The notes below the pieces were generated by a model. It made no database searches. It had not been told where the DNA came from and saw only the letters and a list, made by a program, of their open reading frames with translations. The position numbers and the translations under genes were made by a program. Source: Membranipora membranacea (taxonomy: Eukaryota; Bryozoa; Gymnolaemata; Cheilostomatida; Membraniporidae). Taken from it: a stretch of DNA of 64,000 bases. How positions within the stretch are numbered: the stretch's first letter is position 1; each line of letters starts with the position of its first letter. This document shows, piece after piece, positions 13,200 to 25,492 of the stretch. The DNA lies in contig OU612065.1 in NCBI GenBank assembly GCA_914767715.1, forward strand, positions 12,584,001-12,648,000. The letters run 5' to 3'.

Positions 13200-15888
13200 G
13201 GCTCCTGCAAAAGAGAATAAATATTGAGAGAATTGACGGAGTGCACCAGGCTTTTTCGGTTGTGGGGTTACAGTATCTGGATTGCAGGCATGGGAAGAAA
13301 AGAAGGCCAGGTTTCTGTGAGCAGCGTACTGCAAGTTGCAAACAAAAAAAGTTGTGAGTAATAATATATGTATATATAGATACATGTATATGGTGTTCAG
13401 TTGTCAGTTATGTTGTTCGTTTTGTGTAATAAAGTAGCTGGGTAGAATGAAACCAAGGTAAAAAGCTTTGAGTCTGGTTGTAGAAATATACCCTAGAGTA
13501 AGAGTAGAATTGAAGATCGAAGCTTTTGTACTGTGATGTGATCAATTGGATTATTGCGGCATCTGACTAATTTATTGTTCCAAAAGGTGTATGTGTGAAA
13601 TATTTTTTGACAAAGAGATGACTACAGATAGTAACACCTCAATCATGCTGCTTGTACAACAACAGTTGATGAAGATAAGAAATTTTTCTTTTCTAGGATC
13701 ACCCTGATCCAGTGAAACGACGTATACGCATTCAGAACACGATGAAGATGAACTGTCCGGCTAAAGTTTCTATCAAAAAACTGGTACTCTATGATAATTT
13801 CAAGGTATGATTCTCAGTTTGCACTAAGTCTTTTGTTTTATTACAGTCATAATCCCACTCCTTAGGCATTATCAACATTAGAGTTCAGTTGTCATGAAAT
13901 ACAATATGTATTAGGTTTGAATAATCCTTTTCTTGCTACTTAAATCCTGAGCAGTTTGCAGCACTTGTCCATCCATATCATTTTTTTTCGAGTTAATGTT
14001 TAAAAGAGTATTTGAAATACAAATTTGTTTTCACTCCTTTTGCCTCTCAAATGACTGATCAGAGCTTTATTTTTATACCATAAATATCAACATCCAGGAT
14101 ACAAAACTTTTCTGTTATTTTTGGAAGGTGAACACAAAACTATTTTTCATCAAAGTTATCCTATATCAGTAATTATAAAAAAAATTAAATTGCTTGCATA
14201 AAGACCGTTTAATGTGTTATTCTAGAATCTAGACATTGAAGTTAGCAAACTCATGGTCTCGATTAATTGATCACTCTCTTAAATCTCTGAATAAGTAGTG
14301 GCCACAACAGCACTTGGTATACCACCAACTTATTATCAACTCCCTCCACATTGTTACAGCTGACCGATTCTGAGCCGACTAGTCAAATGCTCCGTGGAAT
14401 CCGGCATGGAGTGTCAGAATCACTAAAGGGCCCTGCGCCACACAACATATCCTTCAGCTACAATGAACGACAATTTCTTCATAATTTCAAAGGTGTTCAA
14501 TATTGAATTTCTTTCCTGTCCCAGTTTAGTCATCTTGTGTTTTTAAAGCTTTCCCTTATTTATCCATTCATTCTTGGGAAAAAAAACTCACCAGAATTCC
14601 TCGTCACCAGACTGAATAGCCAATATATAAAATACCCCATCATGACAAATCATGGAACAATTAAACATAGCTAAAATGAAAATTGCGAGGGTCTCTCTCC
14701 CTCTCCAATTGACAAACTATATACATTCTGAGTGAGTGATTTGGGAACAAGTTTCTCTACTTGAAAGACCAAACGAGCGATATTTGAATGAGTGCATCAC
14801 ACAGTCACACTCTGATTGAAAGACCCCTGACTGAGTTGTTCCATTGACAATGCTCCTATTTTATTCATATTACAGATAATGCTACAAGAACTAGCAGTTA
14901 AGTGTGCAGCTGGAGATGAGGAAGCTACATTTATAAAAGGTACTGAAGGGGCCATGTCTCGCTTGAAGAGAGCTGCTATGTCTCCAATATTGATTGGTGA
15001 TAAACAGGTGAGAAATAACTGACTTTTAATATAAATCACCACCACCACCGAATTATAAATTTGAAGTTATCCTGACATGCTCAAAGGACACATAACACCT
15101 AATATGTTAAGAAAAATGACCTCTACTTTCTGTTTTGGTTCTCTCTTATCAAATATTTAAAGTTGCAAATTTTATGTTGATGTGTCTTTTATTATCAGGA
15201 TCACAATTTACGAAAGTAGTGCTCCGATGTGCACGAGCTGGATTAGTGGGAGCGAACAGGAAATTTGCGCTAGAGGATTGGTTTTGGTTCAACTACTTGT
15301 CTAAGGTAAGCATACCAGCACTTCAAAAGGGTGTTCTAGTGATCAGACATACAAATAAGGGAGTATGTAACATTGAAATATCCATTATCATCGGCAAACA
15401 AATATGATGTCCAACCACGTATAGAGCCCTCAAATACGTATAAAATCAAGGAGTTGGAGGTTTTAACTCTAACTCTGTGATCAAACACAATCTGAATGAC
15501 AAGAGAGTAATGAGAAACTTGTTTTGTCAACTGGAATTAAGGTAACCTGTTTTATTTCAATCATCCTAGCTGCAAGGCACATTGCTGACTTTTACAGTTG
15601 TACTTATATTGGCAAGATGATTGAATCCATAAGGTTTTGAAGTTTTAGCTCTACAGTCATTCTCCAATGTGTATAAGAATAATTATTACAATGTTCAGCT
15701 TCCATCTTTTCTGGTCTGGACCTGGTTGGTAAATATCAAAATACACTTGCCTTGCTGAATTAACCTTTGATTTTATTGTTTTCTAGATTATTATCAATGG
15801 CATTCAACTAGCTGACAAAGTATCTCCTGGGGAAGCTGAAGAAGCATACCGAAAAAACCTAAACGAAGTGTTGTCCATCTCATTGTGA
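13200..15888 (+). pseudogene. CARF-like gene copy, probably decaying
   Basis: Exon-like blocks with GT-AG borders lie at 13200-13353, 13697-13804, 14360-14492, 14876-15007, 15199-15305 and 15787-15888. The second block reads 'RRIRIQNTMKMNCPAKVSIK', which resembles 'QNTKKLGCPAAIQISRCVIF' at 42247-42309 in the right-hand copy. The intron before the third block has the same phase and the same 'LT' start as that copy. The first block ('YLDCRHGKKRRPGFCEQ') aligns to its 'MHCLYGKDHHTAHKRKEKQ'. The frames do not all join: the first block needs one more A in its A-run to splice in phase, and the fourth block fits neither neighbour, although the third joins the fifth and sixth in phase and ends at TGA 15886-15888. 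The resemblance to the calcium-responsive transcription factor (CARF) domain is from memory of the family and is tentative. Confidence 0.45.
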
Positions 15889-15944
15889 GACGTATCATAC
15901 AAACTTGCATACCTTGCAATCATTCATTTTCCTATAAATGTTCA

Positions 15945-16150
15945 AAGACAAACCTACAAACCTGTTGTTTATTTCAATTTTATAGTCCACGACTTTTATG
16001 CCTTCTCTGCAGTATATTTACATAAACCTTTATTCTCAAAAGCAAACCTACAAACCTGTTGTTTATTTCAATTTTGTAACCCATGACTTCTGTGCCTTCT
16101 ATGCTTCTTATGCCTTTAAACCTACAAACCTGTTGTTTATTTCAGTATTA
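15945..16150. repeat. Three spaced copies of a ~30-bp sequence
   Basis: The phrase 'cctacaaacctgttgtttat' followed by 'ttca' recurs at about 15952, 16047 and 16124. Between copies lie similar 'cca(c/t)gacttctatgcctt' stretches, so the unit is an imperfect tandem repeat that has lost length in its last copy. Confidence 0.8.
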
Positions 16151-16429
16151 TTTTTACATGTAAGAAGGTGATCGGTATATCTTCAATAATATATATTAGT
16201 TGAACATCACTTAATTAGTCATACACAGATATTTGAATATTTTCAGGACTCGAGTGTACAAGATCCTAGTCCTAGTATCGTAACAAAATCGACATCATAA
16301 AGAGTTATCCACTCTCTGATCAGTGAAATCAGATCTATGTTGCATTCTACTCCTTGGTTTCAAACACTACTGAGTTGTTTTCTATATAAAAATATATGAA
16401 CTAACATGGTTAAGTGCAGTTGGTCAACC

Positions 16430-17960
16430 AGACCTTGAGCAATGCATTTGCTTGTGAATTGACAAGCAAATCCAGTCAAATAGACTAAATTTTCAAATCT
16501 ATGTTTTTCAATCCTACATAGTATGACATAGATTTGGTTGTAGGTCAGAGAGTGAACTCATAAAAATATTGTTGGCGTCCCTCGTCTGTTTCATATATAT
16601 ACCATCTACCGTTTATGATTCAATTACTATTTATGGCACATTCCATTCTCGCTGTTGACACTAGTTGCAATCATTAAAATTCTTTGGTCAGACACACTAC
16701 ATCATTTTGTACACACGCATAAGAATTAATACGATAAAGATTTTTTAGTAACACTGCGCGTTCACCTTATCTGGAGAAAAAGCAAGCCAAGTAGACTAAG
16801 TCCTCAAATCTATGTAAAATAACACAACATAGGATGACATTGATTTGGTTGTTTTGTTCAAAGAGGGGACAACTCGCTCATAAGAAAATCGATTTGGCGC
16901 TTCTCGTCTGTATTAATCAGGGACCAACTCCTTATATTAATCAAGCACTACAACCTTTTGAATGAATGTACACCTCAATGTATTGCTGTAAAATTAATGT
17001 TTTATGTACCATTGAGTTATCGTATCAGTTTCCCTTACAACCCGCGACACTCCGTATCCTCCTCGATGACACCAGTTGGAAACCCCCGAGCCCCTGAGCT
17101 TGACTTACGACGCATACATAAGAATTAATACAATTAATTGCTGTCAATAACATATTCAGACCGTGTTCAATATTTTTGATGTGTTTGATACAGCTGTTCA
17201 CTTTATCTGGAGAAAAAGCAAGCCAAGTAGACTAAGTCATCAATTCTATGTAAAATAACACAGCGTAGGATAACATAGATTTGGGTGTTTTGTTCAAAGA
17301 GGGGACAACTCACTCATAAAAAACCGATTTGGCGCTTCTCGTCTGTATTAATCAGGGACCAACTCTCTGTATTAACCAAGCACTACAAGCTTTCGAATGA
17401 ATGTAAACCTCAATGTATTGCTGTAAAAATATTTTATATGTGCCATTTAGGCATTGGATCAGTTCCCCTCGCAGCCCGCGACACCCCCTATCCTCCTTGA
17501 TAGTGAGACAAGCTGGAAACCCCAAAACCCTGAGCTTGACTTACTACATATACATAAGAATTAATAGAATTAATTGCAGTAAATCACAGATTCAGACTGT
17601 GTTTGATACTGCGGTTCGTTCGTCAGAGAAAAAAGCAAGCCGAGAAGACTAAGTCCCCAAATCTATGTAAAATAACACTACTTAGGATGACATAGATTTG
17701 GTTGTTTTGATGAAAGAGGGGACAACTCACTCAACATATTGAATGAGTCCCTGGGCCGTTTCAATCAAGATTAAGAACCTTTTGAACCAAGGTTAGCTTT
17801 CAAACTTAATACCAAGTGTAAATGCAAACTCTTCTGATATTTAAATCACCTGTACCTGGTTCAATATATTATATGTTTTATCAGTGGTAGTTGTCTCCTC
17901 CTTCCCACGCCGGCCAATTCTATGTCATCTACTTGAAATCTATGTTTGTTATGATCACGT
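16430..17960. repeat. Tandem repeat, ~420-436-bp unit, about 3.5 copies
   Basis: 'gagaaaaagcaagccaagta' recurs at about 16774, 17210 and (diverged) 17626. 'gatttggcgcttctcgtctg' recurs at about 16890 and 17327. 'gacatagatttggttg' and 'gaggggacaactc' also occur in every copy. The first copy (about 16430-16760) is shorter and more diverged. No coding potential is conserved between copies, so this is satellite-like DNA. Confidence 0.85.
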
Positions 17961-18147
17961 GTCCAAAATATTGACCTAATTCGCGAATTCTTTTGAAAAT
18001 AGCATTCACCCTGAAAAGTGACTATATGGCCACGCCCAAATTAGCTCGAGATCCTTGGACAAATAAGTGCGTCAGGAGCGGGTTCACTAAAATGCGGAAA
18101 TCCGTGATCACGCAAATTCACGTGCGTGTTGCGGAAATTTAGTGCGT

Positions 18148-18271
18148 ATTTCCGCATTTTAGTCAATCCTGTGTGGGATTGACTAAAATGCGGAAATCAC
18201 CTTGTGACCTACTTGTGACCTTGAAAAGCATATTTCCGCATTTTAGTCAAAATTGACTAATATGCGGAAAT
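18148..18271. repeat. Two subterminal palindromes of the transposon
   Basis: The first has perfect 22-bp arms at 18148-18169 and 18176-18197 around a 6-nt loop. The second has 18-bp arms at 18232-18249 and 18254-18271 with one mismatch and a 4-nt loop. All four arms contain ATTTCCGCATTTTAGTCA or its complement, which also occurs in the terminal repeats and near 24418-24434. Such arrays are typically transposase binding sites. Confidence 0.85.
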
Positions 18272-20410
18272 TTCAAATTTTAGTTTTTTTACCACTGAAT
18301 GTGGCCTGTGAGAAAAAAATTGATATGTGTTCTATGAAACCATCTCATAGGCTATGTGTATGGGCAATCTGGGTTAGAAATAATGTGTTGTAGTACAGCT
18401 GTAGCACTATTTATGTAAAGCGGAATTCCCAGTGAAAACTTCAGTGAATTATGTACATGAATATACAGGAGAAGATAACTCTAATATGATGATTTGTCAA
18501 ACAAAATCCCCATACTAGCTACTATTTCTGAAATGCAGATCTCGATAGAGGCAAGTTTTATTGAGGAGAAATGCTTTTATGGGCATATTATACATTGAGA
18601 GTGAAGATATAGGACACTAATATACATTGAGAGTGAAGCCATATAATATATGCAATTAGCAACCCGGGTGTTTACACATCGATAGTTAACCTGATATCTT
18701 ACAAGTGGTGACGTTGGGTGATTATCATGGTAGTAGCAAAAAAGTCATCGGAGAACAGAAAAACATCCATGAAAACATGTAGATCAGTCTATTGGTGATC
18801 AAGTCCTTCGTAGCGGAACCGTATACAGTAGAGCATAGCCACCCACTTTGACACCAAAGATCATTTTTCGGGAAAGGCAGGGTGGTCCTTGTCACAACAA
18901 TTCAAAGGAGTGTGTTTGGTTTTTCTTTCTGCTCTATTGAAGTGCAAATGAACCAATTATAACTTATAATATCTAAGCACATATTCAAGATTGCGTGATG
19001 AGACTGAGTAATTATAATTTTTATTTTCATAAGCCACACAATAATCATATTGATCAGCCTGTATAAAAGCACAAGTGAGTCCAACAATGTAGTTGGTAGA
19101 TATTTATAAAACAATTCATTGTTTCAGGTATTGATAGTGTAGATGCGTAATATCAGCCAATGTTTTACTAAAATCAGGGGTAGTTTATAAGCATACATAC
19201 ATCTGTAACTTTGTACTTAGCAAGATTAAACCTTGATTCACTGTGGTGTTTATGAAATAAAACTGACCTACATTAGATGAGTTGAATTTTGGCAGGAGGA
19301 AAAGTTTGACAATTCACAATCTGAAAATTATCGATAGACTACATTTACTTTGAAAAGCTCTCTTTCATTTCTATGAAGGTACCAGCTTTGATGGCTGGGT
19401 CTTTCGGCTCAAAGACACAATTTACGTTGATTGGAGAGTCTGTTGTGACCTTCTGAACAAGATGGACTAGAATCTATCGATCATGAGGCAGCTTCAGTCC
19501 ATAGCAAGAGTTATTCTCAGCAATCACAGAACTCGGTAGATGCGTCCCTAGAAGAAAATATAAAAATGCCAACTGTCAGCTAAGCAGTCTGGGGGCAACT
19601 TATCATCGGTTGTCCCCCTCATTGAACTTACATGTCAAAGAGAGAACAACTCTATGATTTGTCTCAATTTGAAGTGAAAAAAAACAGGGAGCAGGGAGGG
19701 TATCCCACCCGTCCTCCCTGCCGAAAAGGAGACTCCCTGATGGGACAGAAACAAACAGACCGCAGCTTCTTCCCTAATGATATTGAAAATGCTTTGACCA
19801 CCCCCTAGCTAAAAGCTGCTGGTTGATCATTGTGCGGGTCTCTAAAGGTCTAATGTTTCAGAATTCATTTCATATCTTTTACCTACAACTAGGGCATATG
19901 CCTCCAATCGGACAAATTATCCTGTCACAGTATCATATGACATAAGGTTATACTTTAGATACACACAGACCATCCTTGGTATTAAATCTAACTGCTAACA
20001 GCACGGTAGGTAAGTCTTTTGGACAAGAGCGATCAACTTCTAGCATGTCATGGCAAGATTGGCAGTCTTTTCTCAAGATCAGCTTCCAATATTAGAACTG
20101 TTTGTTTGACATGCTAGCTTCCTAGTCACTTTTGGTTCCGCACCACATGTATCACTTCCCACCCAGTTGTGAGATGCCTAGCGATTTTGGAGGTATTGAA
20201 ACATGTTTTTTTATGCACATTATACTCATCAAGCCCAAGGGTCTCGCAGTTATAAAATTGAAACTAAGACAGGCTATTTGTAAAATAATATTTGCTGCAG
20301 CAGGCCTGTATAATGCAAGTCCCTGACCGGCAGTAGCATGACGAAAAATTTCAAAGTGGGATTCTGAAGTATTGAACAATGCTGTGATTTGATTCAACAT
20401 TTATGACTCA

Positions 20411-20434
20411 AAATATATATATATATATATATAT
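20411..20434. repeat. AT dinucleotide microsatellite
   Basis: An uninterrupted run of alternating A and T about 24 bp long inside the 6.4-kb transposon. Confidence 0.9.
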
Positions 20435-20564
20435 CACCGACCTTATTGTGCACAGTTCTTCACCATTATAAATAAACATGCTGCATAACATCAGTATACT
20501 AATACTGCAAACCTGAGCAAGGAGTCTGGAAATCATCTGAAAAAGAAATATAAAATTTGTGGGG

Positions 20565-20710
20565 ATGGTGAGATGGTGCGATCGGTCAGCGCGCTTACTA
20601 TTCACTGCCAGGTGATTGGTGCCGCAGGATTTGTGAGTTCAAATCCCGTTGGGGGAGCTTTCAAGGCTGATTGTTCCAGCCCCCAGCACCCTCGGGTGTA
20701 TACCTTTTCT
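20565..20710 (+). mobile_element. Second tRNA-derived SINE
   Basis: Contains a box A-like stretch TGGTGCGATCGGTCAGCGCG and, about 45 bp further on, a consensus box B GAGTTCAAATCCC. A short body with 'ccagcccccagcaccctcg' follows. The sequence differs from the SINE at 10108, so it belongs to another family or subfamily. It interrupts one copy of an internal duplication, which gives its approximate limits. No target duplication was identified with confidence. Confidence 0.7.
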
Positions 20711-23700
20711 ATAATATGGGGAACCATTGTTATTGCCTGTTAAACACATTAATGGTTTTTTTACTCCAACCCTAGAATGTAAGGAAGGGTAATTTTGTGG
20801 CAGCAGGGAGGGTACATGTGATATGGAATTTCTACAGATAGTTACTCAAACCAAATTTTCAGGCCATGCAATCGGTACTACTGAAGCTGGATTTTTAGTC
20901 ATATTGAAGAGCATTTCTAGCACCTTACTTCTTAGGGGTGTATATCCTCTCTACCCAAGAGCACAAAAAAAAACCGTGTTTGAAGAGGATAGGTTCTTTT
21001 GAACTACCCAAAAGGAGTTTTAATAAAATGGCTTTGTGGAAATTGGGGTGTGCTAACATAAAGTCACCTCCTAACTAGCTTATTTATTTACTTCTCTTGG
21101 GTTATTTATGAAGGATGTACACAAACCAATTTTCAAAACTTAAGGCATTGCGCGAAGTAACATTATGAGATCGTACTGTTTTTTTAGCTTGTCTTCAAAA
21201 GCTAATATTTATATGGGTTATAAGGTAGTTTGAGTTTGAAGTACTGAACGATGGTTGGATTTCACACATGCGGCCACGGGATAAGTTAAGTTTCACATTA
21301 TACTTCTTTCTGACGGGTATTTCTTACCTGAATGTTATTCATCGCCATAACACATAAATATGCATCATAACATCAGCACACTCATAACCTCAACCTGAAC
21401 TGGAAATCTGGGAACAACCTGAAATATACAATATATAATATGTAGGAACCTTTGTTACCGTTAGTGGTTTGTTTACGCCAACCCAACAATGTAAGGGACT
21501 TGTGTGGGTGGGGAGGGTATAAATCAGATGGATTTACTGTAAGTAGTCTGTAAGATTACTCCACATACAACTGTGTGTGGGGCTTATCAAACTTGCTAAT
21601 TACCGGTATCAATCCTTTTCATAATAGCACACTATGTGATGTGCTCCGTATTTCAGGCCATTCAATCGACACAACAGAATTTCAGAAGTCATGGACCGGT
21701 GGATAGGGCACTCACTTATTTGAGGTATTTTGGACAATTGTTGTTATAAACTACCTGCTGTCAACCCTCTGTATCAGACTAATTATGTTGTCAGAAAAGT
21801 CTTGATCATGGGGCAAGAGCTATGATCAACACCTACTCCCACCATGTGATCATTCAGGGATTATGAAGCAACTGAGATAGGTCTAGAACATATCACTCGC
21901 AGCATGTAATGCCAAAAGTTATCAAAATTACCTCAACATAAAGTCTCTTTCCCATGTTTCCCACTCTTTGGATAGTCATGATCACGCATGCAGGATTGTC
22001 CTTGCATGGTATGATGCGTGCGAGTAAACAACCTGTATTCACTCACAGATTGAATTAACTTTTAGTGACACTCAGTTCTACAAGTACCAATAACAAACAA
22101 AATCAGTGCCAAGCGACTTCAAAAAACGCCTGCGATGGATTTTTGAGGTAAGATACAAACAATTGAACATCGTTGGACAAACTGATCAATGATGAGGATA
22201 CAGATATATTAGTTGTTCCACAATTGATGAATCAAATTGAATTAAGGGAGCTCAATGGGAAAAAAAATGAAAAACTGCTGATTTTTCACATAATATGTCA
22301 TAATATGACACTAATTACCTTACCACCAAGCAACTCAAGCTTTCTTCACATTATTCGGCAATTTTTTAAGTTTTATGACTAGGTCAACTTACAATGGCTT
22401 TTGCTTGTTAGACCAATGAACTCCCTCATTGGTTAGACAGGCACACTGTATAGTGTTGAGTACTGCAAACGAAACAGTGGCATTGCCTGTGAGTAACCAG
22501 TGAACATCTGACATCTTCGCTACCGCACATCTAAAATGGCAAGTGGTCTTCACCTTCATTTCAAAAGTTGCACTGAATTACTGATGCCAAATTCAATTGT
22601 ACATGGACAATCAGTGCAACTAAATATGCTACTTCTCAGCAATATGTTTAGAGATAATTTTACATTTTCAAGGCAAAGAGCAGCGAGGATGCCACTTTTT
22701 TTTGTAGTGCAAGTATTTCACTTTTTGGTTATCCATTTAAAAAAAAGACTATTGGGATTAATGCACTATAAGCTGTCTAATAAATAATTCTGTGAGCCAA
22801 AACCAAAGACCTAGGATCTCAATGACAAATTCATCAGCTTTAATGGTGAAAGAGGCGGTAAGTACATTAACACTAAGCTGTTCAGTGTAGGCATATGGCC
22901 CAAGTGTCATTTTTATTCCAAACGGTGCACTGTCTAGCGTGCTGATCTATGAAACTTAGTAATAGCATCTGAATGATGTGGAGCACAATTAAGTCAGGTC
23001 TAAATGGGTGGGCTTACAACCTCAGGCAAAAGGCTCGCACCACCCTCGGCTCGCACCACCCTCACCCTGCTTGCATCCTCACTGCTCACACATAAATTAC
23101 ATTCAAAGTTACCTTCTCAATAAGTGTGAGCAGACAACTCAGCAAACAAATCATCTAAAGCATATTTCTACACAGGGTCTGAAATATGCTGAAGTAATCT
23201 TATGGGAAAAATAAAAAGCCCACAGACATCTTTGTCATCTAGACTTGATTTTCCTACAAGACTAGAGGTAGCCTACTCACACTGATCTTTGTCTCAGTCG
23301 CAGTTCTCAATGGATAGAAATGAGTTTGAAGACCGCCGATCGCTCTTCTCACAGTAAACCATCGCCAGTAAGAGAAAGAAACCTTTTTCCTGCAACAAGC
23401 AAATATCATGCACTTACAGGCCTAGGTAATATCCGTACTGTTCAATGTTTTTTCTTCATATTCTTTCGATGCAATATGTTATGATCTTCAGATACAATAC
23501 TATAGATAAATTGACAAATTTCTAGTAATCTGAATACAACTACATGTACATTTCTAAAAACCACCAAGCTTCACTACTTTCAGCTTTCTAAAGTAGAGAT
23601 CATAAGAAGGAGGGGTGGATAGTAACCAAACCAAGCACAAGTGACAAGATCTTGGACTTGAGTTCCTACCTAGGCTTATATATAATATGTAAAATAAGGC

Positions 23701-24677
23701 TTGCAAGTAAGTCCCAGGCCAGGGGCACCATGGGACTATCGGCATCTTGAGAACTTACAAGCATGTAATTGTATACTTTGTCAATCCAATGCCAATTGCC
23801 AGAGTTAGCCTGTCTTGACAAACTTTGTTCGGGGGTGGGCGCCGAATAAAGCTTGTCAAGACGGGGTATGCATGGCAAAGTATACATGCTTATAACTTAT
23901 TTACACACAGTCACTTATCTAAGCACACAATACAGCACTGACTTGAGTAAGCGTTGGTATATAACAGCAGTGTAATGGTTTAGTTCAGTGAGTGGGAAGC
24001 CTACTAGACTTGTAACTAGTAAGCTGAGTAAGTTGTAGTAGTAATAGTACTACCTACAGTAAAGTACTAGAGAGAGAAGTGAAGTAATGATGCTCATTAT
24101 GATTATTAATATTTATATTATTTAATTTAATAATACAAACATTGGAAATATTAAGCTAAATTAGTGAGTGCTACCACTATACAAGGATGGAAACTGTTAC
24201 CTGAAACTTGCCAAGACTGGAAAGGAAAACTCTACAGCAGTATAGTCTTCACTAGCAGAGTAGAGTAGAGCATGCAGTTTTACAGAGCTTCTTCATGAAG
24301 AACACCACCAGGCATCATCCAAAATCCTGATCATGTTTTGGATTAGGCAGAAAATGAGTTGACTACCCCTGATTGGCTTGGTGGGATTCAATTAACCAAT
24401 TAGAATGTGTTTTCCTAATTTCCGCATTTTAGTCATTTCATCGTAAAACTGAGAAACACGCGTGCTAACGCGTACTTTCAAGAGAAATTCCGCATTTCCG
24501 CATTTTAGTGAACCCCCGTCAGGAGTGTGCCACCCACATTATAGTCATTTTTCTTCATAGAATATTATTATTTTTCAAAGCTCTTTAGACTAAGAAGTCC
24601 TCAAATTCTAACTCCCACACTAATAAACAAAACTAAATTGAAGACAGAGTGATTTATGTTAGGCCCTGATAAGAGCA

Positions 24678-24905
24678 GTGAAGAGCAGAGATGAAATGTA
24701 TATATTTGGTGACTTCAATGCCAAAACAGGAGGTTCACACACTGAATATCCAGAAAACAGCGGAAAGCATACGAATGGAGTGGTCACAAACACAAATGGT
24801 CTAGAACTCCTGGACTTGGCAAACAGGCATCAATCAGCTAATACTCACAGTCACCAACACCCTCTTCAATCACAAGCTTGCACATGTCACGACACGGGAG
24901 AATGA
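24678..24905 (+). pseudogene. LINE endonuclease fragment
   Basis: About 70 codons with the motif GDFNAKTG and the downstream 'LLDLAN' block of EEP-type endonucleases. The N-terminal catalytic glutamate region is absent because the element is truncated. The frame shifts near 24838: 'NTLFNHKLAHVTT' is readable in a different frame, and later segments are again interrupted by stops. The domain cannot be functional. Confidence 0.8.
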
Positions 24906-25492
24906 GATACACAAGGGGAGAACCACCAGACGAAACCCCTACAGAAACCAAATAGACTACATACTAGCACAAACCAAGCACAAATGAAAGATCTTAGACT
25001 CCAGATCACACAATGGGCTCGCTACTTTCCCAGACCACACACAGACTAGTGAGAGCGAGGATAAACATCAAACTGCAAACCATCAAACCAACAGGCCCAT
25101 TGCCTACGAAAAGCTATGTGATCCTACAGTCAAAGCTGAATATGCCTTCAATGTAAACTGATGGATAAAGAAGATGAGTACAACCGGAATGGAGTAACAC
25201 AAAACCCACAAGAGAAATGGAACATGATAGTAGAGGCAAACAACAAGGCGGCAGTAGAAGTCCTAGGTCACAGAAAACACAAACCGTATAACAGCCCTGA
25301 TATCATCCACCTATCAGAGAAGCAGAAACAACTACACCATCAAATGAACTCAACCACAAACAGAGAGAAGAGATTAGAAAAGAAAGAGTTGGCACCATCA
25401 GGGTACTGAGAAAGGCAGTTGTATGGGAGAGAGAAGCAGAGATTGAGAGGGAGATCAGCATCATCGAAAAATCAAAAGATGATTCAAACAGA

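Larger units (their letters stand above)
20340..21700. repeat. Diverged internal tandem duplication, ~0.9-kb spacing
   Basis: Blocks in the first copy reappear in order in the second: 'gaagtattgaacaatgctg' (20369) as 'gaagtactgaacgatggttg' (21238); 'gcataacatcagtatact' (20483) as 'gcatcataacatcagcacac' (21362); 'ctccaaccctagaatgtaag' (20763) as 'cgccaacccaacaatgtaag' (21476); and 'ggccatgcaatcggtact' (20862) as 'ggccattcaatcgacaca' (21657). Only the first copy contains the SINE at 20565-20710. Confidence 0.7.
18079..24516. mobile_element. 6.4-kb non-autonomous DNA transposon with TIRs and 9-bp target duplication
   Basis: The left end begins CGGGTTCACTAAAATGCGGA at 18079. The right end finishes with the inverted copy, ending at 24516. 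The direct repeat CGTCAGGAG flanks both ends (18070-18078 and 24517-24525), so the pre-insertion site can be reconstructed as a single copy. The core TIR is about 22 bp, with extra inverted copies of the motif ATGCGGAAAT just inside both ends. The interior holds no ORF longer than about 83 codons and no transposase motif that I recognise. It contains a SINE, a microsatellite and an internal duplication, so it is non-autonomous. A 8-9-bp duplication would suit hAT, P, Mutator-like or Merlin-type transposases; the superfamily is open. Confidence 0.8.

Noticed and set aside
22536-22787. 83-codon ORF as a possible transposase of the 6.4-kb element
   Set aside because: No catalytic DDE-like or zinc-finger motifs, and far too short for any known transposase.
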